Source of the DNA: Planctomyces sp.
GTDB taxonomy: Bacteria > Planctomycetota > Planctomycetia > Planctomycetales > Planctomycetaceae
NCBI GenBank assembly: GCA_019636235.1
Contig: JAHBXW010000001.1
Location: 1-64,000 of the forward strand
Direction: 5' to 3'
Length of the DNA: 64,000 nt
The position numbers and the translations under genes are program-made. Position 1 is the stretch's first letter; each line of letters starts with the position of its first letter. Positions 44,619-55,123 of this stretch are shown piece by piece. The notes beneath the pieces are model-generated. The model worked only from the letters and a program-made list of their open reading frames with translations. It made no database searches and was not told where the DNA came from.

Positions 44619-47600
44619 TCAGGGGACCGACTCCGCCTGTACGAAGGCGATGACGTCCGCGATGTCCTGCGGCGAGAGCTCCCGTTCCAGCCCCTCGGGC
44701 ATGAACGACTTGCCGCTGCTGGACAGCGATTCGAGGTCGATTCTGAGAATGACGTCCTTCTGGCCGTCGGGTCGGGCGAGGGTGATACTGGTCGACGTTT
44801 CCTCGACGATCATTCCCGCGTAGGTGCGGCCGTCGTTCGTCGCCGCCGCGTAACTCAAGTAGCGCCCCTCGACGGCCTGATTTGGATCGAGGATCGCGGT
44901 CAGCAGCGCATCGGTCGCCTTGTTCTGCAGCGAACCGAGTTTCGCGCCCAGGTCGGCGCCCCGTTCATGCAGCCGATGGCATGCGGCGCACGTTTTGGTG
45001 AACACCGCGGCCCCGCGATCGGGATCGCCAGCCAGCGTCAGCACGGACTGGTGCTGCTCCAGGACGTCTCTGCGGGACGCGGAAGGCTGCAGCAGGTCCG
45101 CGGCCCGCTGACGCAGCGATTCGTCGGGGTGCTCGAGCAGGCGATTGCGGGCGGCCGCATCGAGTTCCGACGGGCGGATGGCCTCCGCGGCGATCGCGTC
45201 CAGCAACTGCGACGTCCAGGCGTCCCGGGACAGCAGGGCATTGATCACGCTGGAGTGCGTGGTGGGTTCGAGCGATTTCCAGGCGCCGATGAGGCGTGCC
45301 GGCACGTCGTCCGTCGCGACGGCGGCGAGCGTGTCCACCGCGGCTTGCTGCAGCACCAGCGGCTGTTGCGGCGACAGCGTCTCCGTGAGCCGCTGCAGGT
45401 CTTCAGGCTGGGAATCGGGGCCGCGGGCTAGCAGGGCGATGGCGAGACGCCGCCGCTCGACCGGGCAATCCGAGTCGGTGACGGCCGCGCGGGCCGCGTC
45501 GAACAGGGTTTGTGAGCCGCGGGCGGCCTGCTGGATGTCGGACTGGCTGGATGATGCGAGCCGGGCGACGCTGGATCCCTTCCGGGCCAGGCCATCGAGA
45601 CAGGCGCCGAGCGCTGCGAACCGCCAGTCCTCGCCGCTGCGGTCGGCGCCGTCGAGGACCAGCCGCAGGATGCGGGCCGCGCCCGATTCCGGTTGATCCC
45701 CCAGAGCCGTCGCCGTGAGGTGCGTGGTGAACTGCGTGCGCTCCTCCGATTCCGACAGTCGGCTGAGGACGGCCCGCAGAATCTGCTCGGCGGAGGTTCG
45801 CGCGGACGTCAGGACGGCGGCGCGGACCCAGACGTCGCCAAAGTCGCGGACCGCCAGTTCCGAGAGCGCATCCCCCGCCGAGTTCGAAGTCCAGCCGCCC
45901 AGAACCAGCGCGAGCGTGAATCGCACGCGGACATCGTCATCGTCCCGGCGCGTCAGAACGGCCTGGCGAAGCGCCTCGGAGTCCGGTTCGACGCCGCCGA
46001 TCAGCCGCACCGCCGTGCTGCGGACCATCGGATCGGCATGCGACAGATACGGTGCGATTGGTTCGAGTCGTCCCGGATCGAGCAACACGCGGGTCCAGAG
46101 ACATTGCACTAGGCTCGGGGACGCGAGATCGCGTTGCAGCAACGCATCCAGGCGTTCCAGTGCGGCGGCGTCGCCGCGCTCGATCAGCAACTGCTGGGCG
46201 AGATCCCGGCGGGTTCCATTGGGGGAAGCGAGTTCTTCAACCAGTTCGCCGGTCGTGAGTCGCGACAGGTCAGGAATGCGCCCCAGCGGAACCGCGCCTC
46301 GGACGACGCGATAAATGCGGCCCCGATTCTCGCCAGCCCGGACATCGAGCTGCGCCTGCCAGGCTTCAGGGATCCATTCCGTGTGCTCAATGACGCGACG
46401 GTACATGTCCGCCACCCAGAGCGATCCATCCGGTCCGGTCATCAGCCTCACCGGGCGAAACCAGTTGTTGCGGCTGCTGAGGAACTCCGCCGTTTCTTCA
46501 GACGGCAGACGCGAACCACGGTAGGCGACGCCGCCGGGGGTCAGCACGATGCGGCTGACCAGATTGTGAACCGGTTCGCAAATGAGCGCGGCGCCGTCGA
46601 GGTCCGGACCGAGGGCCGAGTCGCGGACAATCAGCGGGCTGCAGGCGGACGTGAAGCGGTCAGCCGCCCAGAGATCATTGAAGCGATCGACCGTGCGGCT
46701 GGTCGGGAAGACTGGTGGGATCGCCTGGGGATGGGACAGATGCACCAGCGGCCGCGGCGAGGGGACAAACGGGTTGCGATTCAGGTCGCCGTCTTCCAGC
46801 ACGTACTGCCACAACGGTTCGCTGTTGTTGTTGCCGAAGCCGTTCCCCCAGTTGTCGCGGGTGCGCCCGTACTGCGACTGTCCGCTGAGGGTCTCCATAC
46901 GGCCTGTGTCCGGATGAATCCGCAGGTCCCGGCCCGCCATGTTGAGCGTCTCGCCCGTTTTGTGGGACGTGATCGTCCGGCTGGTATCGCCGCTCGCCAG
47001 GTACAACCAGCCGTCCAGCCCCCAGCAGAAGCCATTGATTCGGTGCTGGGGATTGGCCGGTTTGAATCCGGAGTACAGGACTTGGATGTCGTCGGCGCGT
47101 CCATCGCCGTCCAGGTCGCGGGCGAAAACGATATCCGGCGCGGCGCTGATGATCGCTCCATCACGCCAGGGCCAGACCCCCGTGGGATAGGCGATCTGGT
47201 CGAGAAAAATCGTTGAATGGTCGTAGCGGCCGTTTCCGTCGTCGTCGGTCAGAACGCGAATGCGGCCCCCCGGCGCACCCTGATGATCGGCGCCCCGCGG
47301 ATAGTCGCCCATTTCCACGACCCACAGCCGGCCGTCCGGCCCGACGGTGAAGTTCACGGGGTCCGCGATCAGCGGTTCCGCCGCCACAACCTCGACCCGA
47401 AATCCTTCGGGGACTGTGAATGAACGCAGCGCGTCCTCGACGCTCAGAGAACGGTCTGTCGTCGTATTGCCGTACAGCTCGTGCACCCGCCGCATGACGA
47501 CTTCTTCCGTTCCGGACGACCAGCGTCCCGGCTGCAGGTAGTAGATCATCGAGCTGTCGACCTCGTATCCGCCTTCGGAGCGGACGCGTTCCGAGGCGAC

Positions 47601-48866
47601 ATACCCGAAGACGTCGTTGGCGTACGCGGTGACCCAGACGGGCGCCTCGCACCGGTCCTCGACTTCGTCGGCGTCCGGGGCGTCATCCGCTGGGCGCGGA
47701 CCGAGTTCGCGTTTGATCCGATGCGAGTAGTCGGCGACGACTTCGCCCCCCAGAAAGACCATCGCGAATTCATTTCCGAAGCGCCACACCTGAATCGGCA
47801 TCGGGTACGTCTCGGGAAGCCGTCCCATCCGGGCATGCACCGCCAGCATTTCCTCGGCATGCCGGCGGTAGTTCGGATCGCCGCTTTTGAGTTGTGCCTG
47901 CAGCTCGGGCAGGCCGGGCCGGTCGATGGGCAGTCCCGCATAGCCAAACGTGCCGAACAGCGGGGCCGTGATCTCGCGAAGGCCGGCGCCGCACACGCGC
48001 GTCACTTCATCGGCGAGATCGCGCCCCTGCATCTGCGCCAGTTCGAGTTGCTGTGGCCCCTCGCGATGCGGATTGGCGTCGGCGCCGCAGCCGATCATGC
48101 AGAGGGCCACCGCGCCGGGATGCTCACGTTCGAGCTGCAGCGAGGCGTAGCCCGCCCAGTCCCCATTGACGCGGTTGTGGCCGGGGCCGAACGTCGTGCA
48201 GTGGCAGGCGTAATTGAACATCAGGCCGCGCGTCGCCTGTCCGGAGGCGTCGGTAATGCGCAGGACCGGAACGGCATGATCGACAGCCCGTCCCGCCGGT
48301 TCGCCGATGCCGCGGCGATTCATCGCGAACCCTGCCGTCCCTTCGCCGACGAACAGCCGCGCCGGCTTGAGGTCGGCCAGCGCGCGGCGGGCCGCCTCGG
48401 CCGCCTGATCGCGGAGGAAATTGGTGTAACGTTCCGTCGCGGCGAGTTCCTCATCCGACTGCGGCTTCGAATACAGGTTGCTCAAGCCCCGCGCGATGTG
48501 CGGGGCGGTGTGCGAATGGGTCGCCGTCATCACGAACTGAGACCGGTCGACCTGAACCTCTTCCGGCAGCCGTTCGAAGACCTCTTTGACGAGCGTGCCG
48601 GGGAAGCCGATGGAATCGACGGCGACCAGGACATACGGCGGATCATCGCCGAACTTCAGTGCCACGGCGCGGGCGGCCAGCGGTTCGTCCACGCCCTCCA
48701 TGGGGGCCGTGCGGGCGGCGTACCCGGACAGGCGGACTGGCTCCTGCGGCGTGACATCGACGCTGGCGAAGCCCGCCTGAAACGGTTCGGCGGATTGCGC
48801 GGGCGCGCTGGCGCTGCAGAGAATGAGGCCAGCCAGGCCGGCACGGAGCGGACTCCACTGCGACAT
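44619..48866 (-). CDS. Ceramidase-like / PVC membrane-bound dehydrogenase / cytochrome c fusion
   Basis: 1415 residues from ATG 48866 (GGGAG seven bases upstream). Signal peptide about 5-26. Residues about 28-465 resemble neutral/alkaline ceramidase: GFASVDVTP, ATHSHTAPH (115-123), NYACHCTTFG and GCGADANPH. Residues about 475-860 form the PVC-type propeller domain (TVPEGFRVEVVAAEPLI, VGPDGRLWVVEMGDYP, GLDGWLYLASGD). A HEAT-like helical region (about 920-1250) follows, then a c-type heme domain with CAACH (1293-1297) and a likely axial Met in SFMPEG near 1388. The combination suggests a secreted multidomain oxidoreductase/hydrolase; the ceramidase-like domain may hydrolyse other amides. Confidence 0.8.
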   Translation of the reverse strand: MSQWSPLRAGLAGLILCSASAPAQSAEPFQAGFASVDVTPQEPVRLSGYAARTAPMEGVDEPLAARAVALKFGDDPPYVLVAVDSIGFPGTLVKEVFERLPEEVQVDRSQFVMTATHSHTAPHIARGLSNLYSKPQSDEELAATERYTNFLRDQAAEAARRALADLKPARLFVGEGTAGFAMNRRGIGEPAGRAVDHAVPVLRITDASGQATRGLMFNYACHCTTFGPGHNRVNGDWAGYASLQLEREHPGAVALCMIGCGADANPHREGPQQLELAQMQGRDLADEVTRVCGAGLREITAPLFGTFGYAGLPIDRPGLPELQAQLKSGDPNYRRHAEEMLAVHARMGRLPETYPMPIQVWRFGNEFAMVFLGGEVVADYSHRIKRELGPRPADDAPDADEVEDRCEAPVWVTAYANDVFGYVASERVRSEGGYEVDSSMIYYLQPGRWSSGTEEVVMRRVHELYGNTTTDRSLSVEDALRSFTVPEGFRVEVVAAEPLIADPVNFTVGPDGRLWVVEMGDYPRGADHQGAPGGRIRVLTDDDGNGRYDHSTIFLDQIAYPTGVWPWRDGAIISAAPDIVFARDLDGDGRADDIQVLYSGFKPANPQHRINGFCWGLDGWLYLASGDTSRTITSHKTGETLNMAGRDLRIHPDTGRMETLSGQSQYGRTRDNWGNGFGNNNSEPLWQYVLEDGDLNRNPFVPSPRPLVHLSHPQAIPPVFPTSRTVDRFNDLWAADRFTSACSPLIVRDSALGPDLDGAALICEPVHNLVSRIVLTPGGVAYRGSRLPSEETAEFLSSRNNWFRPVRLMTGPDGSLWVADMYRRVIEHTEWIPEAWQAQLDVRAGENRGRIYRVVRGAVPLGRIPDLSRLTTGELVEELASPNGTRRDLAQQLLIERGDAAALERLDALLQRDLASPSLVQCLWTRVLLDPGRLEPIAPYLSHADPMVRSTAVRLIGGVEPDSEALRQAVLTRRDDDDVRVRFTLALVLGGWTSNSAGDALSELAVRDFGDVWVRAAVLTSARTSAEQILRAVLSRLSESEERTQFTTHLTATALGDQPESGAARILRLVLDGADRSGEDWRFAALGACLDGLARKGSSVARLASSSQSDIQQAARGSQTLFDAARAAVTDSDCPVERRRLAIALLARGPDSQPEDLQRLTETLSPQQPLVLQQAAVDTLAAVATDDVPARLIGAWKSLEPTTHSSVINALLSRDAWTSQLLDAIAAEAIRPSELDAAARNRLLEHPDESLRQRAADLLQPSASRRDVLEQHQSVLTLAGDPDRGAAVFTKTCAACHRLHERGADLGAKLGSLQNKATDALLTAILDPNQAVEGRYLSYAAATNDGRTYAGMIVEETSTSITLARPDGQKDVILRIDLESLSSSGKSFMPEGLERELSPQDIADVIAFVQAESVP

Positions 48867-49226
48867 CAGCATTCTCCCGGTTGCGATCGGGGTTTTCGGA
48901 ACCGTGCGCGCGGGCAGCGGGCCGCCCCGGAAGCACCACGTTATCACCCGTCCGAGCCGACAGCGAGGACGCCGCAGGATGCGGCGCGCCGGTCGGGTTG
49001 GAGGGATCGCGTCGCCGCCTTTTGCCGCGCCGACGCTGGCGCCCGGGGCCTCGGTTCGCGCGAGGTCCCTATCACCGCTACAGCCGGATCAGGGCAAATC
49101 CCGAATGGAGCGAGTCGCTACGGAAGTTTCCCGTCCGCTCCTCGGGCAACAGAAGTGGCCTAGTGTTGAAGGACGCCGGGGCCCCCCAAAGGGACGGGCG
49201 GCGCTCAAGTCGTTTGGAGACGTCAA
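48867..49226. other. Divergent intergenic region
   Basis: 360 bp between the large fusion gene and the HD/GGDEF gene. No promoter of good quality, terminator or RNA gene was recognised. Confidence 0.4.
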
Positions 49227-51329
49227 ATGTCGGCAGCCATCAACTCGATGGTGGATGAGTACATTTCGGTGGGATTGACGGCGGGCAGCGCCCACCCCAT
49301 GGACTCCTCGCGAGTCCTGATGGCGCTGCTCTCGCTGTCCCGAGACGGGCAGTCGGACCCGGAAGCCGACAACCTGGATGGGATCGTCGCCCCCAGCGTA
49401 CTCCGGAGAATTCTTTCCGCGCTGCAGTTCCGCGACGAGGCGACGCTGCTGCACGCCCGCCGGGTGGCCTGCATGGCGACCGGCATGGCATCCCGTTTGG
49501 GCTGGGAGGGGCGCCCCCTGCGGGTGCTGGAAGTCGCGGCCCTGCTGCATGACGTCGGCAAGATCGGCGTGCCGGATCACATCCTGCTGAAGCCTGCGAA
49601 GCTCAGCCCGGACGAATCCGACTTCATGTCGGCGCAGCATGACGTCGGCATTCAACTGCTGCAGGCGTGCCGGATCGATCCCGAAGTGATTCAGATCATT
49701 TCGGAGACGTACGACACGGTGGACGTCGAGCCGACGGGCGGGGGCGTCGCGTCGCAGGGAGCCCGGATTCTGGCCGTGGCCGACGCGTTCGATTCGCTGT
49801 CGAACGATCAGGTGTACCGCCGCGGCCTGGCCCGGGGCGAAGTCCTGAACATTCTGACGAGCAAAACGGGCCGCCGGTTCGATCGGAACATCGTCGCCGC
49901 GCTGGGCCGCTGGCTGGAGACCGACGGGGCCGCGCTGTTCAACCCGGATCCGGATGCCCGGACGGCGAGCGTGAATGCCGTCGTCGACTGGGAGACGGTG
50001 CGGCAGGCGAGCACGATGGGGCACATCGTGTCGTACCTGTACTTGATCGAAACGCTGTACGACGGGTTCTACATTGTCGATTCCGATCTGAAGATCGCTG
50101 TCTGGAACCGGGGCGCCGAGCATCTGTTCGGTCTGGGGTCCGGAGAAGCCATGCACGAGACCTGGTCCCGACGACTGGGGACGTTTCTGGACGAGCAGGG
50201 TCGCCCCGTTCCGGACGCCGATTACCCTCTGTTCCGCGTCATGGAAACCGGGCGGGCCGCCTCCGCAACGCTGCAGCTCGTCGGCGAGAACGATGAGAAA
50301 GAGCGCATGGAAGTGCTGGCGCTGCCGCTGCTGGACAGCGAGGACCGGCTGCAGGGAGTCGCGGAGATCTTCCGCAATCTGGCTGGCGTGAAACGCAATC
50401 CGGGCCGCTACCGCGAACTGCAGTGGGCCGCCTCCCGCGATCCGCTGACGGGCGTCTCGAACCGCGGCGCCTTGCAGGAGCGGCTCGAAGAACTGCACGC
50501 CGAATGGGTCGAGTCGGGAGATGGCTCGGAACTCAGCGTGATCTTCGTCGACCTCGACCACTTCAAAAGCATCAACGACCGGTACGATCACAGCACGGGG
50601 GATCGCGTGCTGATCGATCTCGTGCGAATGTTGCAGGACGAGCTGTATTCCGGCGAGATGGTGGCCCGCTATGGCGGCGAGGAGTTTGTGGTCCTCTGCC
50701 CGCAAACGGACCTGGACCAGGCGATTGAACGCGCCGAGCGGCTGCGACGGAGCGTTTCGATGCTGGTCGTCCCGAACCTGCCCGAGTTGAAGGTGACGGC
50801 GTCGTTCGGCGTCGCCAACCGCGAACCGGAGGACACTCCGGAGTCGCTGATGCAACGGGCGGATCGCGCGCTGTACGACGCGAAGCGGGGCGGCCGCAAC
50901 CGGACATGCCACCTGGGTCGTCGGGCGGGCGACGCCGGCCGGCGGTCCACGGACCCGAAGGTTGATGAATTCGTCCACCAGGCGCGGTTCGTGTCCTGCG
51001 ATGCGGCCGACGTGCTGGTTCAGAAGCTGTCGGGATTCGTGGACGACAACCGTGGCCGGGTTCTGGAGTGCTCACAGCAACTGGTGTCGATTCAAATCGG
51101 CAAGCCGGGATTCTTCCGGGGCTGGGGGCGACGCCCCGACCGACAGCCCATCCATCTCAAGCTGGAACTCGGCGCGGAAGTCGAAGAAACCGGGCGACGG
51201 GCGGCGACTCGCCGCCGCCAGATCCAGGTCACGGTGACGCCCGTCGAGCAGCCGCCGGATCCCGCCGCGTTTCGGTTCCGCGCGGCGCACGCGGTCGAGC
51301 TGCTCCGCTCGTACTGCGTGGCGGAGTGA
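49227..51329 (+). CDS. Degenerate HD-GYP, PAS and GGDEF signalling protein
   Basis: 700 residues. The HD-GYP-like domain (about 55-240) has AALLHDVGKIGVPDHIL (104-120) and His138, but the motif corresponding to HHE-DG-GYP is replaced by TYDTVDVEPTGGG. A PAS-like domain follows (about 270-390, YDGFYIVDSDLKIAVWNRGAE). GGDEF domain (about 400-560) contains RYGGEEF (481-487), so diguanylate cyclase activity is likely. The last about 140 residues are unassigned. No membrane helices; cytosolic. Start ATG 49227; the upstream repeats do not overlap. Confidence 0.83.
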   Translation: MSAAINSMVDEYISVGLTAGSAHPMDSSRVLMALLSLSRDGQSDPEADNLDGIVAPSVLRRILSALQFRDEATLLHARRVACMATGMASRLGWEGRPLRVLEVAALLHDVGKIGVPDHILLKPAKLSPDESDFMSAQHDVGIQLLQACRIDPEVIQIISETYDTVDVEPTGGGVASQGARILAVADAFDSLSNDQVYRRGLARGEVLNILTSKTGRRFDRNIVAALGRWLETDGAALFNPDPDARTASVNAVVDWETVRQASTMGHIVSYLYLIETLYDGFYIVDSDLKIAVWNRGAEHLFGLGSGEAMHETWSRRLGTFLDEQGRPVPDADYPLFRVMETGRAASATLQLVGENDEKERMEVLALPLLDSEDRLQGVAEIFRNLAGVKRNPGRYRELQWAASRDPLTGVSNRGALQERLEELHAEWVESGDGSELSVIFVDLDHFKSINDRYDHSTGDRVLIDLVRMLQDELYSGEMVARYGGEEFVVLCPQTDLDQAIERAERLRRSVSMLVVPNLPELKVTASFGVANREPEDTPESLMQRADRALYDAKRGGRNRTCHLGRRAGDAGRRSTDPKVDEFVHQARFVSCDAADVLVQKLSGFVDDNRGRVLECSQQLVSIQIGKPGFFRGWGRRPDRQPIHLKLELGAEVEETGRRAATRRRQIQVTVTPVEQPPDPAAFRFRAAHAVELLRSYCVAE

Positions 51330-51517
51330 CGCTCCGTCTCCCGCCGAGAGACGTCAGCATCTGCGCGCCGACTCCCGCGCCCTCGCCCGCTACACTGCCT
51401 CCGGACCGGGACGCTCGTTAACGGCGCCCCCGGAATGCGGTTCTCCGATCGTCGCCCCCTCGGGCAGTGACGTCGGTCGGGCCGCCGGCATGGGATTTGG
51501 CAGCGGAAACGGGAGCG

Positions 51518-52282
51518 ATGGAGACTGTCGTCGACAAATCCGGCGAACGCGTCCAACGGATGTTCGGAGGAATCGCGCGCCGCTATGACCTGCTGAACCA
51601 TACGCTGTCCGGCGGGGTCGATGCCTGGTGGCGGCGTCAGACGGTGCGGCTCGTTCCTCCCGAGGGAGATGCTCCGATCCTGGACGTCTGCACGGGGACA
51701 GGCGACCTGGCATTCGCGTACGCGCGGGCGGGCGGGAACCGGGTTCCCGTGATCGGCACGGACTTCACTGTCGAGATGCTGGAGCTGGCGAATTCCAAGC
51801 GCGACCGGGCCGTACAGGGGGGGCGGCTCAAGGGAGGGCTGGTCGAGTTTCAGGAAGCGGACACGCTGCGTCTGCCGTTTGCGGACGACCGGTTTCAGAT
51901 CGTGTCGGTGGCGTTCGGGCTGCGGAATGTCGCGGACACCGGTGCGGGGCTGCGGGAGATGACGCGGGTTTGCCGCCCAGGGGGTCGGGTGGCGGTGCTC
52001 GAGTTCTCCAAGCCGCGGAATCGTGCGTTCAACGCCCTGTATCAGCGTTATTTCCGCACGGTGCTGCCGAGAATCGGCCAGTGGGTCTCCGGCAGCCGGG
52101 AGGCGGCGTACGACTATCTGCCGCAATCGGTGGCGGAGTTTCCTTGCGGCGAGACGCTCGCGTCCCTGATGGAAGAAAACGGGCTGGAGCAGGTGCGGCG
52201 TCGCCCGATGACATTTGGAATCGCGACGTTGTACTGGGGACGCAAGCCGGGGACGTCGCACGCCGCGGCGCTCATGGGTTGA
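51518..52282 (+). CDS. UbiE/MenG-type methyltransferase
   Basis: 254 residues from ATG 51518; a GTG at 51467 would add 17. Motif I ILDVCTGTGDLAFAY, IGTDFTVEMLELA and FQIVSVAFGLRNVAD match the UbiE/MenG (demethylmenaquinone or ubiquinone C-methyltransferase) family, as does MFGGIARRYDLLNHTLSGG near the start. Planctomycetes use menaquinone, so a MenG role is the likelier. Thioesterase gene follows at 32 bp, possibly linked. Confidence 0.85.
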   Translation: METVVDKSGERVQRMFGGIARRYDLLNHTLSGGVDAWWRRQTVRLVPPEGDAPILDVCTGTGDLAFAYARAGGNRVPVIGTDFTVEMLELANSKRDRAVQGGRLKGGLVEFQEADTLRLPFADDRFQIVSVAFGLRNVADTGAGLREMTRVCRPGGRVAVLEFSKPRNRAFNALYQRYFRTVLPRIGQWVSGSREAAYDYLPQSVAEFPCGETLASLMEENGLEQVRRRPMTFGIATLYWGRKPGTSHAAALMG

Positions 52283-52313
52283 GTCGTCCGTCGGGAATGC
52301 GAAGGGGTCACGG

Positions 52314-52796
52314 ATGCCCGCGATTTATCTGCACAACCATGTCGTCCGGTCGGAGGAGATCGATCCGCTCGGCCACGCAAACAATGTTTCGTATGTGAAG
52401 TGGATGCAGGACGCCGCGATCGCGCATTCATCGGCGCAGGGCTGGCCGATGGAGCGCTATCGGGAAACGGGCTGCGCCTGGGTCGCGCGGCGTCACGCGA
52501 TCGAATATTTGGCGCCGGTGCACGAAGGTGAGTCGATTGTCGTGCGGACCTGGATCGCCGACATGCAGCGGGTGACGTCGCTGCGGCGGTACGAGATTCT
52601 GCGGGGCGACACGCTGCTGGCCCGGGCGGAGACCAACTGGGCCTTCATCCGGATGACGGACGCGCGGCTGACGCGGATTCCGGACACGGTCGGCGGCGCG
52701 TTTGAACTCGTCCCCGATGCGCCTGCCGGAGACCGCCTTCAGGCGCCAACGGCCGTCGCCTCTTCGCCCGCGGACGCGCCGGACTCGGCGGGGTAG
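52314..52796 (+). CDS. Acyl-CoA thioesterase (4-hydroxybenzoyl-CoA thioesterase-like hotdog)
   Basis: 160 residues from ATG 52314, AAGGGG upstream. Hotdog-fold markers VRSEEIDPLGHANNVSYVKW (12-31) with Asp17 and His21, IEYLAPVHEGE, and YEILRGDTLLARAETNWAFI. Hydrolyses acyl-CoA or acyl-ACP thioesters; possibly part of quinone or fatty acid metabolism. It overlaps the 3' end of the convergent permease gene by 58 bp. Confidence 0.82.
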   Translation: MPAIYLHNHVVRSEEIDPLGHANNVSYVKWMQDAAIAHSSAQGWPMERYRETGCAWVARRHAIEYLAPVHEGESIVVRTWIADMQRVTSLRRYEILRGDTLLARAETNWAFIRMTDARLTRIPDTVGGAFELVPDAPAGDRLQAPTAVASSPADAPDSAG

Positions 52797-55123
52797 TTGT
52801 CGCGCCAGCCCCGCGCGACCGGCCCGAACGCCAGCCACATCAGGAGCGGCACGGCCAGCACTGCGCACACCGCCAGGCAGGCCGGCGTGAACCGCATCTG
52901 TTCGCCCGTGCCGCGAATCACCCAGTCCAGCAGACCCGACTCGGCCGTCATATCCCGAGGCATCCGCGCCATCAGCACCTGCGTGCCGTTGAACACGAGG
53001 TGGAACAGCACGCCGGGGTACAGGCTGCCGCTGCGGAGCGCGAGCGCCGCCAGAACCAGCCCCAACAGGGTGGCGTTGAAGACCTGCTGGGGGATCATGT
53101 GCACGATCCCGAACGCAACGCTCGACATGACGGCCGCCAGCCGGTACCGCTGCGTCCGCTGCAACCCGCTGAGGATGAAGCCCCGGAAGGCGAGTTCCTC
53201 GCAGATGGCCGGAGCGACGGCGAACGCGAGAAGCGCCAGCCACAGCGGCACGCCGGGATTCGTCATGGCCTTCAGCGTCTGTTCGACGCCGGCGGGCAAT
53301 TCAGGGAAAAACCACCGCATCTGGTGCAGCAGTTCGATCGCCAACGGCTGCAGGATCAGCGGCAGGACCAGTCCGGCCAGCAGCCACTTCGGATGGCAGC
53401 CGCGCAGTTTGAGCGTCCGCAGCGGATCGCGCGTCAGCAGGACGGCCATCATCAGCGCCGGCGTCGCGACGGTCGTCAGCAGATAGATCATCTGCAGTTG
53501 CAGAACTCGGCCGTCATGCTGCGCCGCCAGGAACTGGTCGCGCATGGTGTTGAACGACAGAAACTGCAGCAGCAGGATCAGCACGAAGCAGAATGCGGCC
53601 TCGGAGAAACTGGGAATCGCCTCCTTCTCGCGGAGGAGGTGCCGCAGCCACAGCCGCATGTCGAAGCGTTCGGCTTCCCGGAACAGGATGTCCTCGCGCT
53701 GGAACTGATCGATCGCCCACCACAGGGCCAGCACGCTGTAGCACAGACTCGAGGCGATGACCGCGACTGCGGAAAACGCGAGCGAGCCGAGATTCGTGCC
53801 CAGCAGAAGCGCCTTCAGCAACAGCGCCGGGCCGACGACCGGCATGACGCTGTAAAACGGCGTCAGTTCGACGCTGGGATTCATCGAGAACATCATCAGG
53901 CCGATGGCGACCATCAGCAGGGGCGTCAGGTAGTACTGCCCCTCTTTCGTGCTGCGGGCGAACATCGCGAACGCCAGGCTGAGCGCGCTGAACAGGGCGG
54001 CCAGCGGCACGGCCAGCAGAATGATCCACATGACAGCCGTCAGCGTGGGGAGCGTCATGCCGCCCAGAGCCGCTCCCGTCCCGGCCCGCAGCGCCACCAT
54101 GTGCTGTCCGGTGAAGCCCATGCTGGCGAGGTTCAACAGCGCGGTCGAAAAGCTGAACAGCATGACCGTCAGAAACTTGCCGGTGACGATTTCATGCCGC
54201 GTGGCGGGGGAGATGAGCAGCGTCTCCATGGTGCCGCGCTCCTTCTCGCCGGCGCCCAGGTCGATCGCGGGGTAGAAGGCGCCGGTGACCGACATGATCA
54301 CCAGCAGCGCCGGGAACAGCTTGCTCCAGATGTTGGCCGCGATCTTCTCGGTGCGGGCCAGATCGATGGCCACCGGCTGAACGGGACTGGGCAGCGACAG
54401 CGGCAGTCCAGCGAGTTTCAGACGTTCGCGAAGTACTTCTCGCTCCCAGGCGTCCACCGCCTGCCGCACGCGGCGAAAGGCGATGGCCGATTTCTCATCG
54501 GCGCTGTTGTGCAGCAGAATGGGATGGCTGGGCAGCTCGAGAGCCTCGCCATCGCGGGCGCCAGCGGCGAGCCGCCCGTGGATGGCCTCGACGTCCGCGC
54601 GCAGGTTCTTCGGCACGATCAGCAGCACCTGCACGGGGGCTTGCTCGAACCAGCCGCTCAGTTCCTCCTGCTGCGAGGTCAGCCGCTCTTTGAGCTCGGC
54701 CGTTGCCGGAGCGCTGGCGGATTCCGCGGCGCGGACTTCGTCGGCCAGCGCGGCGAGCTGTTCCAGCCGGGGGAGCCGCGCCCGCACCTCCTTCAGAAAG
54801 CGGGCGTCCGCGGGGGACAGTGCGGCTTCGTCCTCCGGAGCGTCGGTCAGGACGCGGATCTTCTCCGAATCGGCCGGCGAGCTGAAATGGCGCTCCAGGA
54901 TCCGGCCGCTGGCGATCAAGGGCGGCTGCGGCAGATCGCCGGCGTTCACGACCAGCACCGTCCGCGTCTGCTCGGTGAACGTGACGGTCATGTTCAGCAT
55001 CCCGATGCCCATTACGGGATACAGGATGAGCGGCAGCACGGCGACCATGAACAGCGTCCGCCGGTCGCGGAGCTGGTCGCGGACTTCGCGCAGGAAAATC
55101 AGCTTGACGTTTCGCCAGTTCAT
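52739..55123 (-). CDS. ABC-2 type permease fused to a CPBP intramembrane protease
   Basis: 794 residues. The N-terminal part (about 1-450) is a NatB-like ABC-2 permease: a first helix ([19 protein letters not shown]), a large extracytoplasmic domain, and a membrane block with [15 protein letters not shown]. The C-terminal part (about 560-790) is CPBP/Abi: EELAFRG (642-648), H675 in GIVHMIPQQ and H708 in FHLVFNG supply the predicted protease residues. This fusion is seen in planctomycetes. It overlaps the upstream ATPase gene by 4 bp, so the two make one exporter. Substrate unknown (Na+ in NatAB). Confidence 0.87.
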   Translation of the reverse strand: MNWRNVKLIFLREVRDQLRDRRTLFMVAVLPLILYPVMGIGMLNMTVTFTEQTRTVLVVNAGDLPQPPLIASGRILERHFSSPADSEKIRVLTDAPEDEAALSPADARFLKEVRARLPRLEQLAALADEVRAAESASAPATAELKERLTSQQEELSGWFEQAPVQVLLIVPKNLRADVEAIHGRLAAGARDGEALELPSHPILLHNSADEKSAIAFRRVRQAVDAWEREVLRERLKLAGLPLSLPSPVQPVAIDLARTEKIAANIWSKLFPALLVIMSVTGAFYPAIDLGAGEKERGTMETLLISPATRHEIVTGKFLTVMLFSFSTALLNLASMGFTGQHMVALRAGTGAALGGMTLPTLTAVMWIILLAVPLAALFSALSLAFAMFARSTKEGQYYLTPLLMVAIGLMMFSMNPSVELTPFYSVMPVVGPALLLKALLLGTNLGSLAFSAVAVIASSLCYSVLALWWAIDQFQREDILFREAERFDMRLWLRHLLREKEAIPSFSEAAFCFVLILLLQFLSFNTMRDQFLAAQHDGRVLQLQMIYLLTTVATPALMMAVLLTRDPLRTLKLRGCHPKWLLAGLVLPLILQPLAIELLHQMRWFFPELPAGVEQTLKAMTNPGVPLWLALLAFAVAPAICEELAFRGFILSGLQRTQRYRLAAVMSSVAFGIVHMIPQQVFNATLLGLVLAALALRSGSLYPGVLFHLVFNGTQVLMARMPRDMTAESGLLDWVIRGTGEQMRFTPACLAVCAVLAVPLLMWLAFGPVARGWRDNYPAESGASAGEEATAVGA

